Assembly: GCF_900112305.1 (NCBI RefSeq)
Contig: NZ_FOKT01000006.1
Span: 62,001-126,000 of the forward strand
Direction: 5' to 3'
DNA: 64,000 bases
From: Microbulbifer thermotolerans
GTDB taxonomy: Bacteria; Pseudomonadota; Gammaproteobacteria; Pseudomonadales; Cellvibrionaceae
In this document: positions 57,114-64,000 of the stretch, in pieces
How the letters are laid out: each line of letters begins with the position of its first letter
Position numbering within the stretch: position 1 is the first letter of the stretch
Program-made: the position numbers and the translations under genes
The notes under the pieces: generated by a model
What the model was told of the DNA's origin: nothing
What the model saw: the letters and a program-made list of their open reading frames with translations, nothing else
Databases searched by the model: none

Positions 57114-57246
57114 TTATAACAAGGCCAGACAGTTTGCTACAGGCCTTCGGCCCTCCGTGGGACGGCTTACCTTGTGCGCGTTTTGCGCATCCCAGTTTCG
57201 CGCAAAAGGCGCACAAGTTAAGCTTCCCCTGCTGGCGGCGTTAGGG
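57114..57246 (+). other. attC site of cassette 13
   Basis: R'' TTATAAC (57114-57120), R' GTTAGGG (57240-57246), 133 bp. Its left half matches the truncated attC at 62386. Confidence 0.82.
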
Positions 57247-57253
57247 CACATAT

Positions 57254-57937
57254 ATGATCAAACTTATATTCATTATCATCACTGCTCTCGGTCTAAGTTA
57301 CATTTTATTGTCGAGCAACAGTTTTGCGAGTAATACGAAAAAAGAGGAAGTTAAGTTGGCTGACAATACAGGTGAAATTAGTGCAGGTGACTGGAAACAT
57401 CTATATTTCTTTGGTATCACCAAACACCCAATTAGCGAAGTTGGCTTAAATCAACAAATGGCACAAGGTCTAATTCGGATGGTAAAGGTTCAGTCATCAA
57501 TTAGCACGGGAGCCCTGATAGATCCAAAATACATGTTTAATGCAAAAGGTCTGACCCCTTGGTTGGCCATGCATACTTTACTGCACTTAAAACAACCTAG
57601 TTTGCTTACAGACGTCGCCAAAGGTTCTGGTTCGGCTCATGTTCCTAATACATTCCTTGAAGATATATTTAAAAATCATAATAACTGGCCTAAAGTGCTG
57701 CTAGATGAACATGATATTGAATTACAGGGGTTCAACGTTTTTATTCTCCCATTTATAGTCCACAAAAATACCAAATATGACCTAACATTTAATCAATCTA
57801 TGAAAGCGCCAGATGGTAGTCTTGAGATATTTGGTGTTAGTGAGTTCGATGAAAAACACCCAGAAAAAGTTCTTTCAATTATTCAGAGAGAAATAGAGTT
57901 TATTAAAGAAAAACGACCAGATGTTTTTGGTCATTAG
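57254..57937 (+). CDS. Cassette 14: exported or membrane-anchored protein of unknown function
   Basis: 227 residues. The N-terminal hydrophobic stretch (LIFIIITALGLSYILLSSNSFA) is a signal peptide or anchor. The rest is hydrophilic with no recognised motif; GDWKHLYFFGITKHPISEVG is the most distinctive part. AT-rich. Confidence 0.68.
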   Translation: MIKLIFIIITALGLSYILLSSNSFASNTKKEEVKLADNTGEISAGDWKHLYFFGITKHPISEVGLNQQMAQGLIRMVKVQSSISTGALIDPKYMFNAKGLTPWLAMHTLLHLKQPSLLTDVAKGSGSAHVPNTFLEDIFKNHNNWPKVLLDEHDIELQGFNVFILPFIVHKNTKYDLTFNQSMKAPDGSLEIFGVSEFDEKHPEKVLSIIQREIEFIKEKRPDVFGH

Positions 57938-57958
57938 TAGAGTGTTTACCATGGCCAG

Positions 57959-58096
57959 CCCTAACAAATTGCTGCAGTTCGTTCGGGCGCTTCGCGTCTC
58001 CACCGGACAGTCAAAGCTGTGCGCCTTTTGTGTATTTGCTTCGCGTGTCACACAAAAGTCACCCAACTTTTCCTGCCTCTGAGCAAGGAGTTATGT
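57959..58096 (+). other. attC site of cassette 14
   Basis: R'' CCCTAAC (57959-57965), R' GTTATGT (58090-58096), 138 bp, the longest site here; TTTTGTGT/ACACAAAA inner pairing. Confidence 0.8.
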
Positions 58097-58103
58097 GAAA
58101 TAA

Positions 58104-58460
58104 ATGAAAGACAACTATTTGGTAATCACTGCAGATGTTGAAGATGATGGGACCGTAGGTTTGAACGGAATCGTTTCAGCACGAGGGTTTTCAGGTACGG
58201 GCGAAGCTTGGTTTAACGTATCTCAAGTCATTGAGTTTTCAGAGCAGTTAGAGCACTTTGCTAAAACCACTGAAAACCCTCCAGAAATCTTTGGGGGTAA
58301 TTTGGATGGCGAGGGGAGTTTGATAAACAAACTATTATCTCTTCGGTTCTACTCACTTTCAAATTATCGCGTAGGTGTTCAAGTTGAGTTCGCAGATCAT
58401 CCCTATACGGGCTGCCGTACTGAGGAAATCGCTTGTGTTAAAGTTGACTCAAGCCCGTGA
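58104..58460 (+). CDS. Cassette 15: hypothetical protein
   Basis: 118-residue soluble beta-rich protein: MKDNYLVITADVEDDGTVGLNG, GFSGTGEAWFNVSQVIEF, then YRVGVQVEFADHPY. The GFSGxGEAWFN pattern recurs in small cassette-type proteins (recollection). ATG seven bases after attC. Function unknown. Confidence 0.68.
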   Translation: MKDNYLVITADVEDDGTVGLNGIVSARGFSGTGEAWFNVSQVIEFSEQLEHFAKTTENPPEIFGGNLDGEGSLINKLLSLRFYSLSNYRVGVQVEFADHPYTGCRTEEIACVKVDSSP

Positions 58461-58545
58461 TGCAGGCTTTAATTGAATTTTGTAGTCAGTTAAAAAAGCT
58501 TTTAACTAATGATTTGCACGAGGCCAAGCTTTATTGCTAGACCTC

Positions 58546-58605
58546 GCATAACAATCACAGGCAGTCGACGCGAAAAAGCCCGCGCAACTGCTACAAGTGT
58601 TAACT
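58546..58605 (+). other. attC site of cassette 15
   Basis: R'' GCATAAC (58546-58552), R' GTTAACT (58599-58605), 60 bp, short type. Confidence 0.75.
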
Positions 58606-58617
58606 CTATGAGGCCGC

Positions 58618-59139
58618 ATGGAAGAAATATTTAACTGGGTAAGACCAATACTTAGCGGGTTAGCGGGCGGACTCTTTGTCTGGGCGTTAGTCGCATTCAC
58701 TAAAGATCAAGGAAAGCATGAAGGCAGTATAAGACATCTACATTACGGGAAGCCTTTCAAGATATTTGCTTTGCTGCTAATTCCTTTTTCCGTTTTCGTG
58801 GTCTATGCAGTTTCCCAATCATATAAAGGTCAAGAAATACCGGCGTTTCTTGTTGCATTGGGTTTTGTTTCGGGTGCCATATTTTTCCCTTACCAAGCTT
58901 TCTTCGTAAGGTTTAGCTACGATGACGAATTCGTTTATTATAAAAGCCCCTTGGTGGGAACAAAGAAAGAGCCGTGGGGTAATCTCATAGATGTAGGTTA
59001 CTCTAAACTACTCCAAGCTGACTTCATTGTGGTTGATGGCATTGGGAAAATCTGGTGTTCGAATATGCTTAATGGGTATGGTGAGCTTGGTGAGTTTCTT
59101 GAGAAGAAGGTTCAAGAGCTATATCCAGAGCAGAGTTAA
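58618..59139 (+). CDS. Cassette 16: membrane protein with PH-like C-terminal part
   Basis: 173 residues. Helices at about 10-26, 49-66 and 75-92, then a beta-rich region (RFSYDDEFVYYKSPLVGTKKEPWGNLIDVGY) resembling bacterial PH-like domains. Its stop codon is part of a TTAA at which a foldback element inserted, so the site of insertion is the R'' core of its own attC. Confidence 0.7.
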   Translation: MEEIFNWVRPILSGLAGGLFVWALVAFTKDQGKHEGSIRHLHYGKPFKIFALLLIPFSVFVVYAVSQSYKGQEIPAFLVALGFVSGAIFFPYQAFFVRFSYDDEFVYYKSPLVGTKKEPWGNLIDVGYSKLLQADFIVVDGIGKIWCSNMLNGYGELGEFLEKKVQELYPEQS

Positions 59140-59352
59140 GGAACCTCTGATTAAGTCACTTTCTGGTGGCAGAGGCGCTTCGGGGGCGGATGTGAAGCTC
59201 AGGTGATAGGACGGGCATTTCGAAACCGTCGGATACAGGGATGTATCCGTCGGAGCTACAAGGAAGTACTCGTGCGTTTTCGAAATGCCCGTCCTATTGC
59301 CTGAGCGCCCCGGAAGCTACCATAGTGTCCACGCGAATTAATCAGAGGTTCC
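59140..59352 (+). mobile_element. Foldback/MITE-like element, copy A
   Basis: 213 bp with terminal inverted repeats GGAACCTCTGATTAA / TTAATCAGAGGTTCC, flanked by TTAA on both sides (59136-59139 and 59353-59356). Inside is a long stem (GCTCAGG to TTTCGAAA on the left, its complement on the right; 27 of 29 pair) capped by CGGATACAGGGATGTATCCG (59230-59249). No protein gene. It probably moves with a transposase supplied elsewhere. Confidence 0.85.
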
Positions 59353-59453
59353 TTAACAAGGCGCTGTTGTCGGACCGGCCTCCCGCTGGAAGGCGCTCCA
59401 AACCAGCCGCAAATCGCGAATAAGGTAAGCCGCTCCTACCGTGGGAGTTACAT
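59351..59453 (+). other. attC site of cassette 16, split by foldback element copy A
   Basis: R' is GTTACAT (59447-59453). The left core now reads CCTTAAC; before insertion it would have been AGTTAAC joined to the cassette 16 stop. 103 bp. AAGGCGCTGTTGTCGGACC start. Confidence 0.7.
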
Positions 59454-59506
59454 GCCTAGGAGAGTTTTCAACATTGGATAATGATCAGTTTTACCCTAAG
59501 GAAATT

Positions 59507-60274
59507 ATGAATATAACGTTAAGATCAATTGGAGTTTTCGGTGTCCTATTATTTGGAGTCTTGTTCTTTGTAACCTTTGTTTCTCCTGAGAGAATCGAGC
59601 ATTCAGCCAAGGGTTTTGTAAAATATCAAATTGAGAAAGAAATCCGTGAAAAGCATCAAGTTTTGACAGAATCTGATGTCGCTACCAAGGCTTTGAATAT
59701 TGCTAGTAGGCTGGGGTTTGAAAAGGAAAAAATTCAAGAGAATATCGACAATAAGCTACCCGAGAAGATTGCGAGTATAGTTGCCGCAATGTGCGGTTAT
59801 GATTGTGAAAAAAAGAAAATTTTGGCGCAATCTATAACGTCTGGCTATTTAGAGCGTATTAAAAGTATTGAGATCGCTCAAAACACGTTAGGTGATATTG
59901 TAAAGAGTAAATATGTTGAAATTGTGGGTAACTTAAAAGTAGACCTTCGGATATTTCTTGGCACTAATTTTGTAATGTTTTTGATTCTTTTGGGAATATC
60001 TTTTGCTAAGCCGAAAGCTGTTGTCCACCTGTTTTTACCAGGAATGCTTTTGCTATTATCAACGATAATATCTTCATCTATATATATTTGGGGTCAGGAT
60101 TGGTTTTATACAATTTTGTATAATGATTATATGGGGTTTGGGTATCTGGCCTATATATCGGTGATTTTTGCTGTACTATTAGATATTGTATTTAATAAAG
60201 CAAGGATCACGAGTGAAATTTTAAATGGCATTTCTAATGCGATCGGTTCTGCCTTCTCGGTGGTGCCGTGCTAA
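59507..60274 (+). CDS. Cassette 17: multi-pass membrane protein with coiled region
   Basis: 255 residues. An N-terminal helix (SIGVFGVLLFGVLFFVTFV), then ~110 residues of charged helical sequence (KFVKYQIEKEIREKHQ-type), then three or four C-terminal helices (LGTNFVMFLILLGISFA, HLFLPGMLLLLSTIISSSIYIW, LAYISVIFAVLLDIVF). ATG 59507 has AAGGAAATT upstream. Unknown function. It is bracketed by two copies of the foldback element. Confidence 0.7.
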   Translation: MNITLRSIGVFGVLLFGVLFFVTFVSPERIEHSAKGFVKYQIEKEIREKHQVLTESDVATKALNIASRLGFEKEKIQENIDNKLPEKIASIVAAMCGYDCEKKKILAQSITSGYLERIKSIEIAQNTLGDIVKSKYVEIVGNLKVDLRIFLGTNFVMFLILLGISFAKPKAVVHLFLPGMLLLLSTIISSSIYIWGQDWFYTILYNDYMGFGYLAYISVIFAVLLDIVFNKARITSEILNGISNAIGSAFSVVPC

Positions 60275-60284
60275 TTGTATTTAA

Positions 60285-60496
60285 GGAACCTCTGATTAAG
60301 TCACTTTCTGGTAGCAGATGCGCTTCGGGGTGGATGTGAAACTCAGGTGATAGGACGGATATTTCGAAACCGTCGGATACAGGGATGTATCCGTCGGAGC
60401 TACAGGGAAGTACTCGTGCGTTTTCGAAATATCCGTCTTGCTGCCTGAGCGCCCCGGAAACTACCATAGTGTTCACGCGAATTAATCAGAGATTCC
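60285..60496 (+). mobile_element. Foldback/MITE-like element, copy B
   Basis: 212 bp, closely similar to copy A in the same orientation. Flanked by TTAA (60281-60284) and TTTA. Terminal repeat right end has one change (CAGAGATTCC). Stem bases GGATAT/ATATCC replace GGGCAT/ATGCCC of copy A: two compensatory pairs. Confidence 0.85.
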
Positions 60497-60722
60497 TTTA
60501 CATAGGTTATTCCCGAGCTGGAATACAACAAAATCAAGAAATACGGCATTGTATATTAATGTGGCATACTCCAATTCTTAATGGAGCCTTGGTATAAGAA
60601 AATGTACTGATTTTATCTTGAGGGGCTACTATAGATACTAACCATAGAAAACCCGGAAAATCGCCTGCACAAGTGTATCCGATGACTCTGTGTTCAACCC
60701 ATGGCAGCAATGGGAAGTTCGG
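60497..60722 (+). other. Non-coding, decayed stretch
   Basis: 225 bp after copy B with no gene or attC core on either strand; probably degraded cassette sequence. Confidence 0.4.
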
Positions 60723-61070
60723 ATGGATAAGGCAGAACTGAAAAGTTTCTCTGAGCCGGATGAAGTGCGTGAGTTTCCCAAGGGACGGGTGGAGTTGCTG
60801 AAGATAGGCGGTGGGATTGTCGGCCGCGCTGTCTTTGAGCCGGGCTGGCGTTGATCGGAATCAGTGCGGCCAATTTTAAATACACAGAGTTGTGATGCTC
60901 CGCATTTTCAATATCAAATATCCGGAAGATTGAGGGTATTAACGGACGACGGTACAGAAATCGATTGTAAACCCGGTGATGTTCTGTTGCTGCCCACGGG
61001 ACACGATGCCTGGGTGGTTGGGGATGAGCCTGTGGTGACAAAACTGGACACCCACCAATTGAAAACGTGA
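60723..61070 (+). pseudogene. Cupin-domain protein with in-frame TGA
   Basis: A 115-codon frame with one TGA at 60852-60854 (codon 44). It matches a small cupin family: FPKGRVELLKIGGGIVGRAVFEPGWR before it; then SESVRPILNTQSCDAPHFQYQ, SGRLRVLTDDGTEIDCKPGDVLLLPTGHDAWVVGDEP. Relatives have PGWRWSE here, so TGA stands for a Trp TGG. Without readthrough only the downstream half from 60864 might be made. The GC content is higher than in neighbouring cassettes. No attC is adjacent. Confidence 0.72.
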
Positions 61071-61215
61071 TGGAAAAGCTAGGATAAAATGTCTTGCGAA
61101 GGTTGGCAGGGTGGTGGACCCTGGCACTATCGCTCTCGATGGCTATCTACGTGCTAACAGTGTTTACAATAGTTGAAGGAACAAAGATTTAGATTGGTAG
61201 CGAAAAGCGGTTGTT

Positions 61216-61377
61216 GTGAGCGTTTCATTTGGGGCCGGCATTGCTACTGGGGTATTGGTTGGTACGCTTATAGCGATGACGTCTGTTGGGTTTATTGTTG
61301 GCGTTTTTGTGGGAGGTGCAGCCGCCGTTGGAGTGGGCTATGGAGTCAAAGAAATTGTTGGGTGGATATATGACTAG
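61216..61377 (+). CDS. Possible small Gly/Val-rich hydrophobic protein
   Basis: 53 residues from a GTG: VSFGAGIATGVLVGTLIAMTS, VGFIVGVFVGGAAAVGVGYGV, then KEIVGWIYD. Very glycine-rich, hydrophobic, with GxxxG-like spacing, as in small membrane peptides, channel-like proteins or bacteriocins. No strong ribosome-binding site. The overlapping frame on the same strand is Cys/Trp-rich nonsense. It ends eight bases before the next ATG. Confidence 0.4.
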   Translation: MSVSFGAGIATGVLVGTLIAMTSVGFIVGVFVGGAAAVGVGYGVKEIVGWIYD

Positions 61378-61385
61378 TGGTAATC

Positions 61386-61748
61386 ATGAATAATCATTCT
61401 TTGATGCTATTTTTTGTCGTCATAGCCCTCGGAGGTGTGGCAAGCATGATGCTCGGTCTTCTGCTTCTCCGCCTAACGCTAACTCGTCGCCTTAAGAAAA
61501 AACTGCAGGCAACCGGAGACTACTGGGAGAGTGGTACCATCGATTTTGGTTTTATAAATACCGCAATATTTGCCTGGGCTTGCACAATGCGTCGCGTTCA
61601 GAAGCTTGAAAGGTTTCAGTTAATCTACCCGGGGCTGGATGTCAGGTCATATGCAAATGGGTTTGAAAGAGTTGCAGCCTATGGCACTGTCGGTGGGTTA
61701 TTGGCTGCTTCCCTGGGTGTTGTCTTCTTTTTCATTTTTAAGTTATAG
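61386..61748 (+). CDS. Hypothetical two-helix membrane protein
   Basis: 120 residues, N-terminal helix (LMLFFVVIALGGVASMMLGLLLLRL), a basic segment, a soluble central part, and a C-terminal helix (GTVGGLLAASLGVVFFFIFKL). Not recognised. ATG 61386 eight bases after the preceding small frame, so the two may be translated together. It lies in the degenerate part of the array with no attC directly after it. Confidence 0.6.
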   Translation: MNNHSLMLFFVVIALGGVASMMLGLLLLRLTLTRRLKKKLQATGDYWESGTIDFGFINTAIFAWACTMRRVQKLERFQLIYPGLDVRSYANGFERVAAYGTVGGLLAASLGVVFFFIFKL

Positions 61749-61993
61749 CCATAGAAAAATTGAACTCTCGATAATTTAAAAGTAAGTTTATGGGGTCGTA
61801 CATATTTAGTCTTTTTTTCGCAGCTTGCTATACGGGGAAATAGAGCCGACGTTCCGAGCGGAGTTGCGCCAAACCGTTTTTTTGTGGCGCAGTAGTCCTT
61901 CGCGGAATCTCGCGATAGTGTTTTTCAAGGAAAGGAAAAACTTTAGAAAGTGAATGGCGTTTTAAAAGTGTCCATGAATAGCGTGAATCTAGC
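61749..61993 (+). other. Non-coding, decayed stretch before attC
   Basis: 245 bp with no convincing gene. A minus-strand frame over it overlaps the attC and shows no known family. Confidence 0.4.
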
Positions 61994-62071
61994 ACCTGAC
62001 AAGGCCAGTCAGAGGGACACAAAACTCGCCGCTTTGCTGCGGTTTTCGTGCTCCTGCTGGCAGTGTTATGC
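61994..62071 (+). other. attC site before the last cassette
   Basis: Left core ACCTGAC (61994-62000, T to G change), R' GTTATGC (62065-62071), 78 bp. CAAGGCCAGTCAGAGGGACAC and TGCTCCTGCTGGC arms pair in part. Confidence 0.65.
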
Positions 62072-62087
62072 ATCTTAGTGACTTGAA

Positions 62088-62378
62088 GTGAATAATGTAG
62101 AAATGGAAGAAAAGAAGAAATTCCCTAAGGAAATCGCAATTGCACTGGCTGTCGTCGGTGTGCTAGTTTCACTGGCTCCAGTTGCCATCATTCAAAATGA
62201 GGCAGCAGTTTTACCCGTAATATTTGGCCTTTTAATGAACTTCGTTCTTATACCTTCTATATTTCTACTGTTTGGCGGTATCCAGAAACTACGTGATAAG
62301 CAGTTCAACTTGTGGAACGCATACTACCTTGGGCTCTTTGTTGCCATAGTTTTGGCGGTACAAAAGCTGGCTGCGTAG
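62088..62378 (+). CDS. Last cassette: small membrane protein
   Basis: 96 residues (GTG 62088, or ATG 62103). A charged start EEKKKFPKE, then three hydrophobic helices (AIALAVVGVLVSLAPVAI, VIFGLLMNFVLIPSIFLLFGG, YYLGLFVAIVLAVQKLAA). Unknown function. Confidence 0.65.
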   Translation: MNNVEMEEKKKFPKEIAIALAVVGVLVSLAPVAIIQNEAAVLPVIFGLLMNFVLIPSIFLLFGGIQKLRDKQFNLWNAYYLGLFVAIVLAVQKLAA

Positions 62379-62385
62379 TGGCTAT

Positions 62386-62458
62386 GCATAACAAGGCCGG
62401 GCCGTTTGCTCCAGGTCTTTGTCCCTTCGCGGGATATCTTATCTTGTGCGCATATTGC
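62386..62458 (+). other. Truncated attC, right end of the recognisable integron
   Basis: R'' GCATAAC (62386-62392) followed by AAGGCCGGGCCGTTTGCTCC, like the left half of the attC at 57114. It then breaks off near GCGCATATTGCG where IS256-like sequence starts. No R' core. Confidence 0.65.
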
Positions 62459-62757
62459 GGGGTAGTGAATCATCCTTTCTGTTAGTTTACCCGCGCGTGA
62501 TCTAGGAGCGGGCCACGGTTAGACTGATAGTCGCCAAACATTCAGTCTAAAAGGAGATAACCGTGACCCACGATAATGAGAATACAGCAGCAATATCAGC
62601 TATGGCTGAAATCCTTTCTGATCAAGGATTTGATGGGCTGGCCTCGGCTTTCCTGGTTCTGCTCAACGAGCTGATGTTGATAGAATGAGATCAGTACCCG
62701 GGAGCGCCCTTCTGCGAGCGTTCATAGAGTCGTTGGGGCTATGTCGTACAAGATTCG
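62459..62757 (+). pseudogene. IS256-family transposase, N-terminal remnant
   Basis: GTG 62563 with AAGGAGATAACC upstream begins MTHDNENTAAISAMAEILSD, QGFDGLASAFLVLLNE, the N-terminal pattern of IS256/Mutator transposases. A TGA at 62686-62688 stands where relatives have Arg. The same frame continues DQYPGAPFCERS up to a TAG (Glu in relatives) before losing similarity. GGGTAGTGAATCATCC near 62459 may be the IS end. The catalytic part is gone. Confidence 0.7.
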
Positions 62758-63119
62758 GTATTTGCATATAGTTAACCTCGCTTTTGTCAAGGTTTTTTTA
62801 GTGTGGCCCATAATTTGTTGATTTGTCAGTATTTATAGCGTTGGTTAAATTTTCTCCACAAAAGGGTTGTGCTGGTTATACGGGCGCTGGAGGCGTTTGT
62901 AAGCGGAATATACATAGAGTTATCCACTGTATCTGTGGACGATATGGATGAGAATGAGGTGGCTATCAGCTGGGGTGTCTTTGCTTCGCCACTACCTGTA
63001 GGCAAGAGCGCCCCGACTTGATTGGGTGTGTAGGTATTCGAGGTATCTATGCTGGCCGGGCTTGTTCGCTACTTACACTGTGAGCAAGCCCGGCTGAAAA
63101 GTTACTTCTCGCTGACTGC
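62758..63119. other. Intergenic stretch, no gene recognised
   Basis: Only short frames. A hairpin GCCGGGCTTG / CAAGCCCGGC (63055-63094) lies just past the stop of the OmpA remnant and may be its old terminator. Confidence 0.45.
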
Positions 63120-63353
63120 TCAGCAGAAGCGCATTTCTACCCGCCGGTTCTGGGCGCGACCGCTTTCAGCCTCATTGCTTGCTACCGGTTGTTGTTCTCC
63201 ATAACCTTTTGCTGTCAATCTGGTGGCATCGACCCCGTTTTGGATTAGGAAAGCGCGTACAGCTTCGGCTCGTTCACTGGATAGTTGCAGGTTGTAGTCG
63301 TCGTTGCCACGGCTGTCTGTGTGGTCCGCAATTTCCACTTTCGGGTTTGCGGT
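63120..63353 (-). pseudogene. OmpA-family C-terminal domain remnant
   Basis: About 77 codons of the peptidoglycan-binding OmpA-like domain: VEIADHTDSRGNDDYNLQLS, SERAEAVRAFLIQNGVDATRL, then KGYGEQQPVASN and GRAQNRRVEMRF. A TGA (63354-63356) precedes it and no N-terminal domain or signal peptide is found, so the gene is truncated. The usual Gly of GHTDSxG is Ala. Confidence 0.8.
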
Positions 63354-63711
63354 TCAGGTAGTGTTAGCGATTCGGACCGATTTCTAACTGCTTGAGTCTC
63401 GCTAGTTGGTGGTCATCAGTGCGATAAGATGTAAATTGCGGTTCCGTATCAATTGCAGGAGCAGACTATTCTCCGTGGCCCTTTATTCCAATAGTGCTTC
63501 CCCAGGATGACCTGGCACTGTTGATTGCGGATATTCTGTCTTTATGCCGGCAACTGAAGGAGGGTGCTCTTTTGATGAACCAGCAAATTGATCGAAAGAC
63601 GTTAGGCTAGATAAAAGAAGCTGTATCCATGTGCGTGATCTTTTTGCAACTTATAAACCGTGTGAAATGTCCTCGGGTGGTGGTCTCCATTATTGATATA
63701 AGGAAGAAAAG
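63354..63711. other. Intergenic stretch with a short orphan open frame
   Basis: No complete gene. A plus-strand frame without a normal start (63428-63610) reads SPWPFIPIVLPQDDLALLIADILSL and ends in RKTLG; its protein-like composition suggests a fragment of a lost gene. Confidence 0.35.
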
Positions 63712-64000
63712 ATGTTGACTGACAGGGCAAAAAAGTATCTGGCGACTCTCGAACGGGTGCCCTCTATTCCGACTAGAGAGATAGAGCGCATTCTGTCTGA
63801 TAATGAATATCCATGTATTCCAGAATGGCTAGAATTTCATGACAGATTTTCCGGGTATATAGAGCCTTTGGGGCTGGATAGGGCCGTGTGGGGATTGGCC
63901 CATAATTCTCCTGTCTGGATGGATTCATTTTCTGTCGATGTTGAATGCGACAAAATAGAAGGAACTTTTGAGGTTGTCTGCGCAGATGTTCATCCTTCAT
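63712..64000 (+). CDS. Hypothetical protein, 5' part (runs off right edge)
   Basis: ATG 63712 with AGGAAG upstream opens 96 codons that run past the window end. The sequence MLTDRAKKYLATLERVPSIP, then NEYPCIPEWLEFHDRFSGYI and SPVWMDSFSVDVECDKIEG, is not recognised. The PEWLEFHxxxSGY segment loosely recalls SMI1/KNR4-like immunity proteins, but this is weak. Confidence 0.6.
   Translation, partial: MLTDRAKKYLATLERVPSIPTREIERILSDNEYPCIPEWLEFHDRFSGYIEPLGLDRAVWGLAHNSPVWMDSFSVDVECDKIEGTFEVVCADVHPS

Larger units (their letters stand above)
47306..62458 (+). mobile_element. Chromosomal integron: disabled integrase, attI region and about 19-cassette array
   Basis: An integron integrase gene remnant reads left. 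To its right, genes all read right, each short and AT-rich, and are separated by sites with R'' (NNNTAAC) and R' (GTTRRRY) cores flanking imperfect inverted repeats. The array is interrupted by IS remnants at 54.6-55.9 kb and foldback elements at 59.1 and 60.3 kb. Its right end is cut by an IS256-like remnant inside an attC. It lies next to groEL. Confidence 0.9.

Noticed and set aside
48892-59453. CRISPR-like array because of regularly spaced repeats
   Set aside because: Repeats are 60-138 bp imperfect palindromes of differing sequence separated by genes; they are attC sites.
60864-61070. Independent short cupin gene
   Set aside because: The frame is continuous with upstream cupin sequence through a TGA, so it is the second half of an interrupted gene.
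60497-61993. Additional attC sites around the cupin and the small membrane genes
   Set aside because: Isolated TAAC and GTTA motifs occur but no pair with complementary arms could be found.
61828-62073. 81-codon minus-strand gene
   Set aside because: It overlaps the attC and has no family match or start signal.

Overview
The window looks like part of the chromosome of a marine gammaproteobacterium of the Cellvibrionales type, most like Microbulbifer. This rests on family resemblance, not on a database search. The clues are secreted GH18 chitinases with polyserine linkers, a complete cbb3 oxidase locus, Pseudomonas-like gene order (argG/pyrC/rnt, queA-tgt-secD-secF, ampD-ampE) and a GC-rich core. 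The core is broken by a much more AT-rich stretch from about 47.7 kb to the end.

Region by region: 1-2.7 kb holds the end of rlmA, tadA, a small potassium-channel-like protein and a family 25 glycosyltransferase. 3.2-4.4 kb has an AT-rich O-acyltransferase beside tRNA-Leu(CAA). 4.6-9.9 kb is queA, tgt, secD, secF, with no yajC in its usual place. 10-12.3 kb has a secreted PHB-depolymerase-like esterase whose C-terminal part is out of frame at a T8 tract. 12.5-15.9 kb is rnt, pyrC, argG. 16-24.8 kb is the cbb3 oxidase operon ccoNOQP, then ccoG, ccoH, ccoI, ccoS and a TauE/SafE membrane protein with a histidine-rich tail; an FNR/ANR-like site overlaps the argG stop codon. 25-30 kb has two multidomain chitinases around a membrane methyltransferase-like gene, with NagR-like palindromes upstream. 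30-47.2 kb holds nadC, a DUF1631 protein, ampD, ampE, an aldehyde dehydrogenase, a threonine dehydratase-like enzyme, a PEBP-family protein, an AmpG-type permease, an alkyltransferase-like protein, a DUF481 protein, an SDR, cfa, fxsA and groES-groEL.

47.3-62.5 kb is a chromosomal integron. An integron integrase gene with a LexA operator lies opposite a one-directional array of about 19 gene cassettes, separated by at least 17 recognisable attC sites. The integrase reads as an N-terminal core-binding domain joined directly to the C-terminal tail, so the whole tyrosine-recombinase catalytic domain is missing. Most cassettes encode small proteins of unknown function, many with membrane segments. 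Recognisable families are DUF4160/DUF2442, DUF6338, DUF1493 (acyl-carrier-like) and an alpha/beta hydrolase. The array is decaying: several genes carry in-frame TGA codons, IS remnants (IS110-like, IS4/IS701-like, IS256-like) sit in or beside attC sites, and two copies of a ~213-bp foldback element lie in it.

The foldback element has 15-bp terminal inverted repeats and a long internal stem whose two copies differ by compensatory base pairs. One copy sits at a TTAA inside the R'' core of an attC site. Diverged relatives flank ampE and lie near nadC. After the integron come an OmpA C-terminal remnant and the start of an unrecognised gene that runs off the window.
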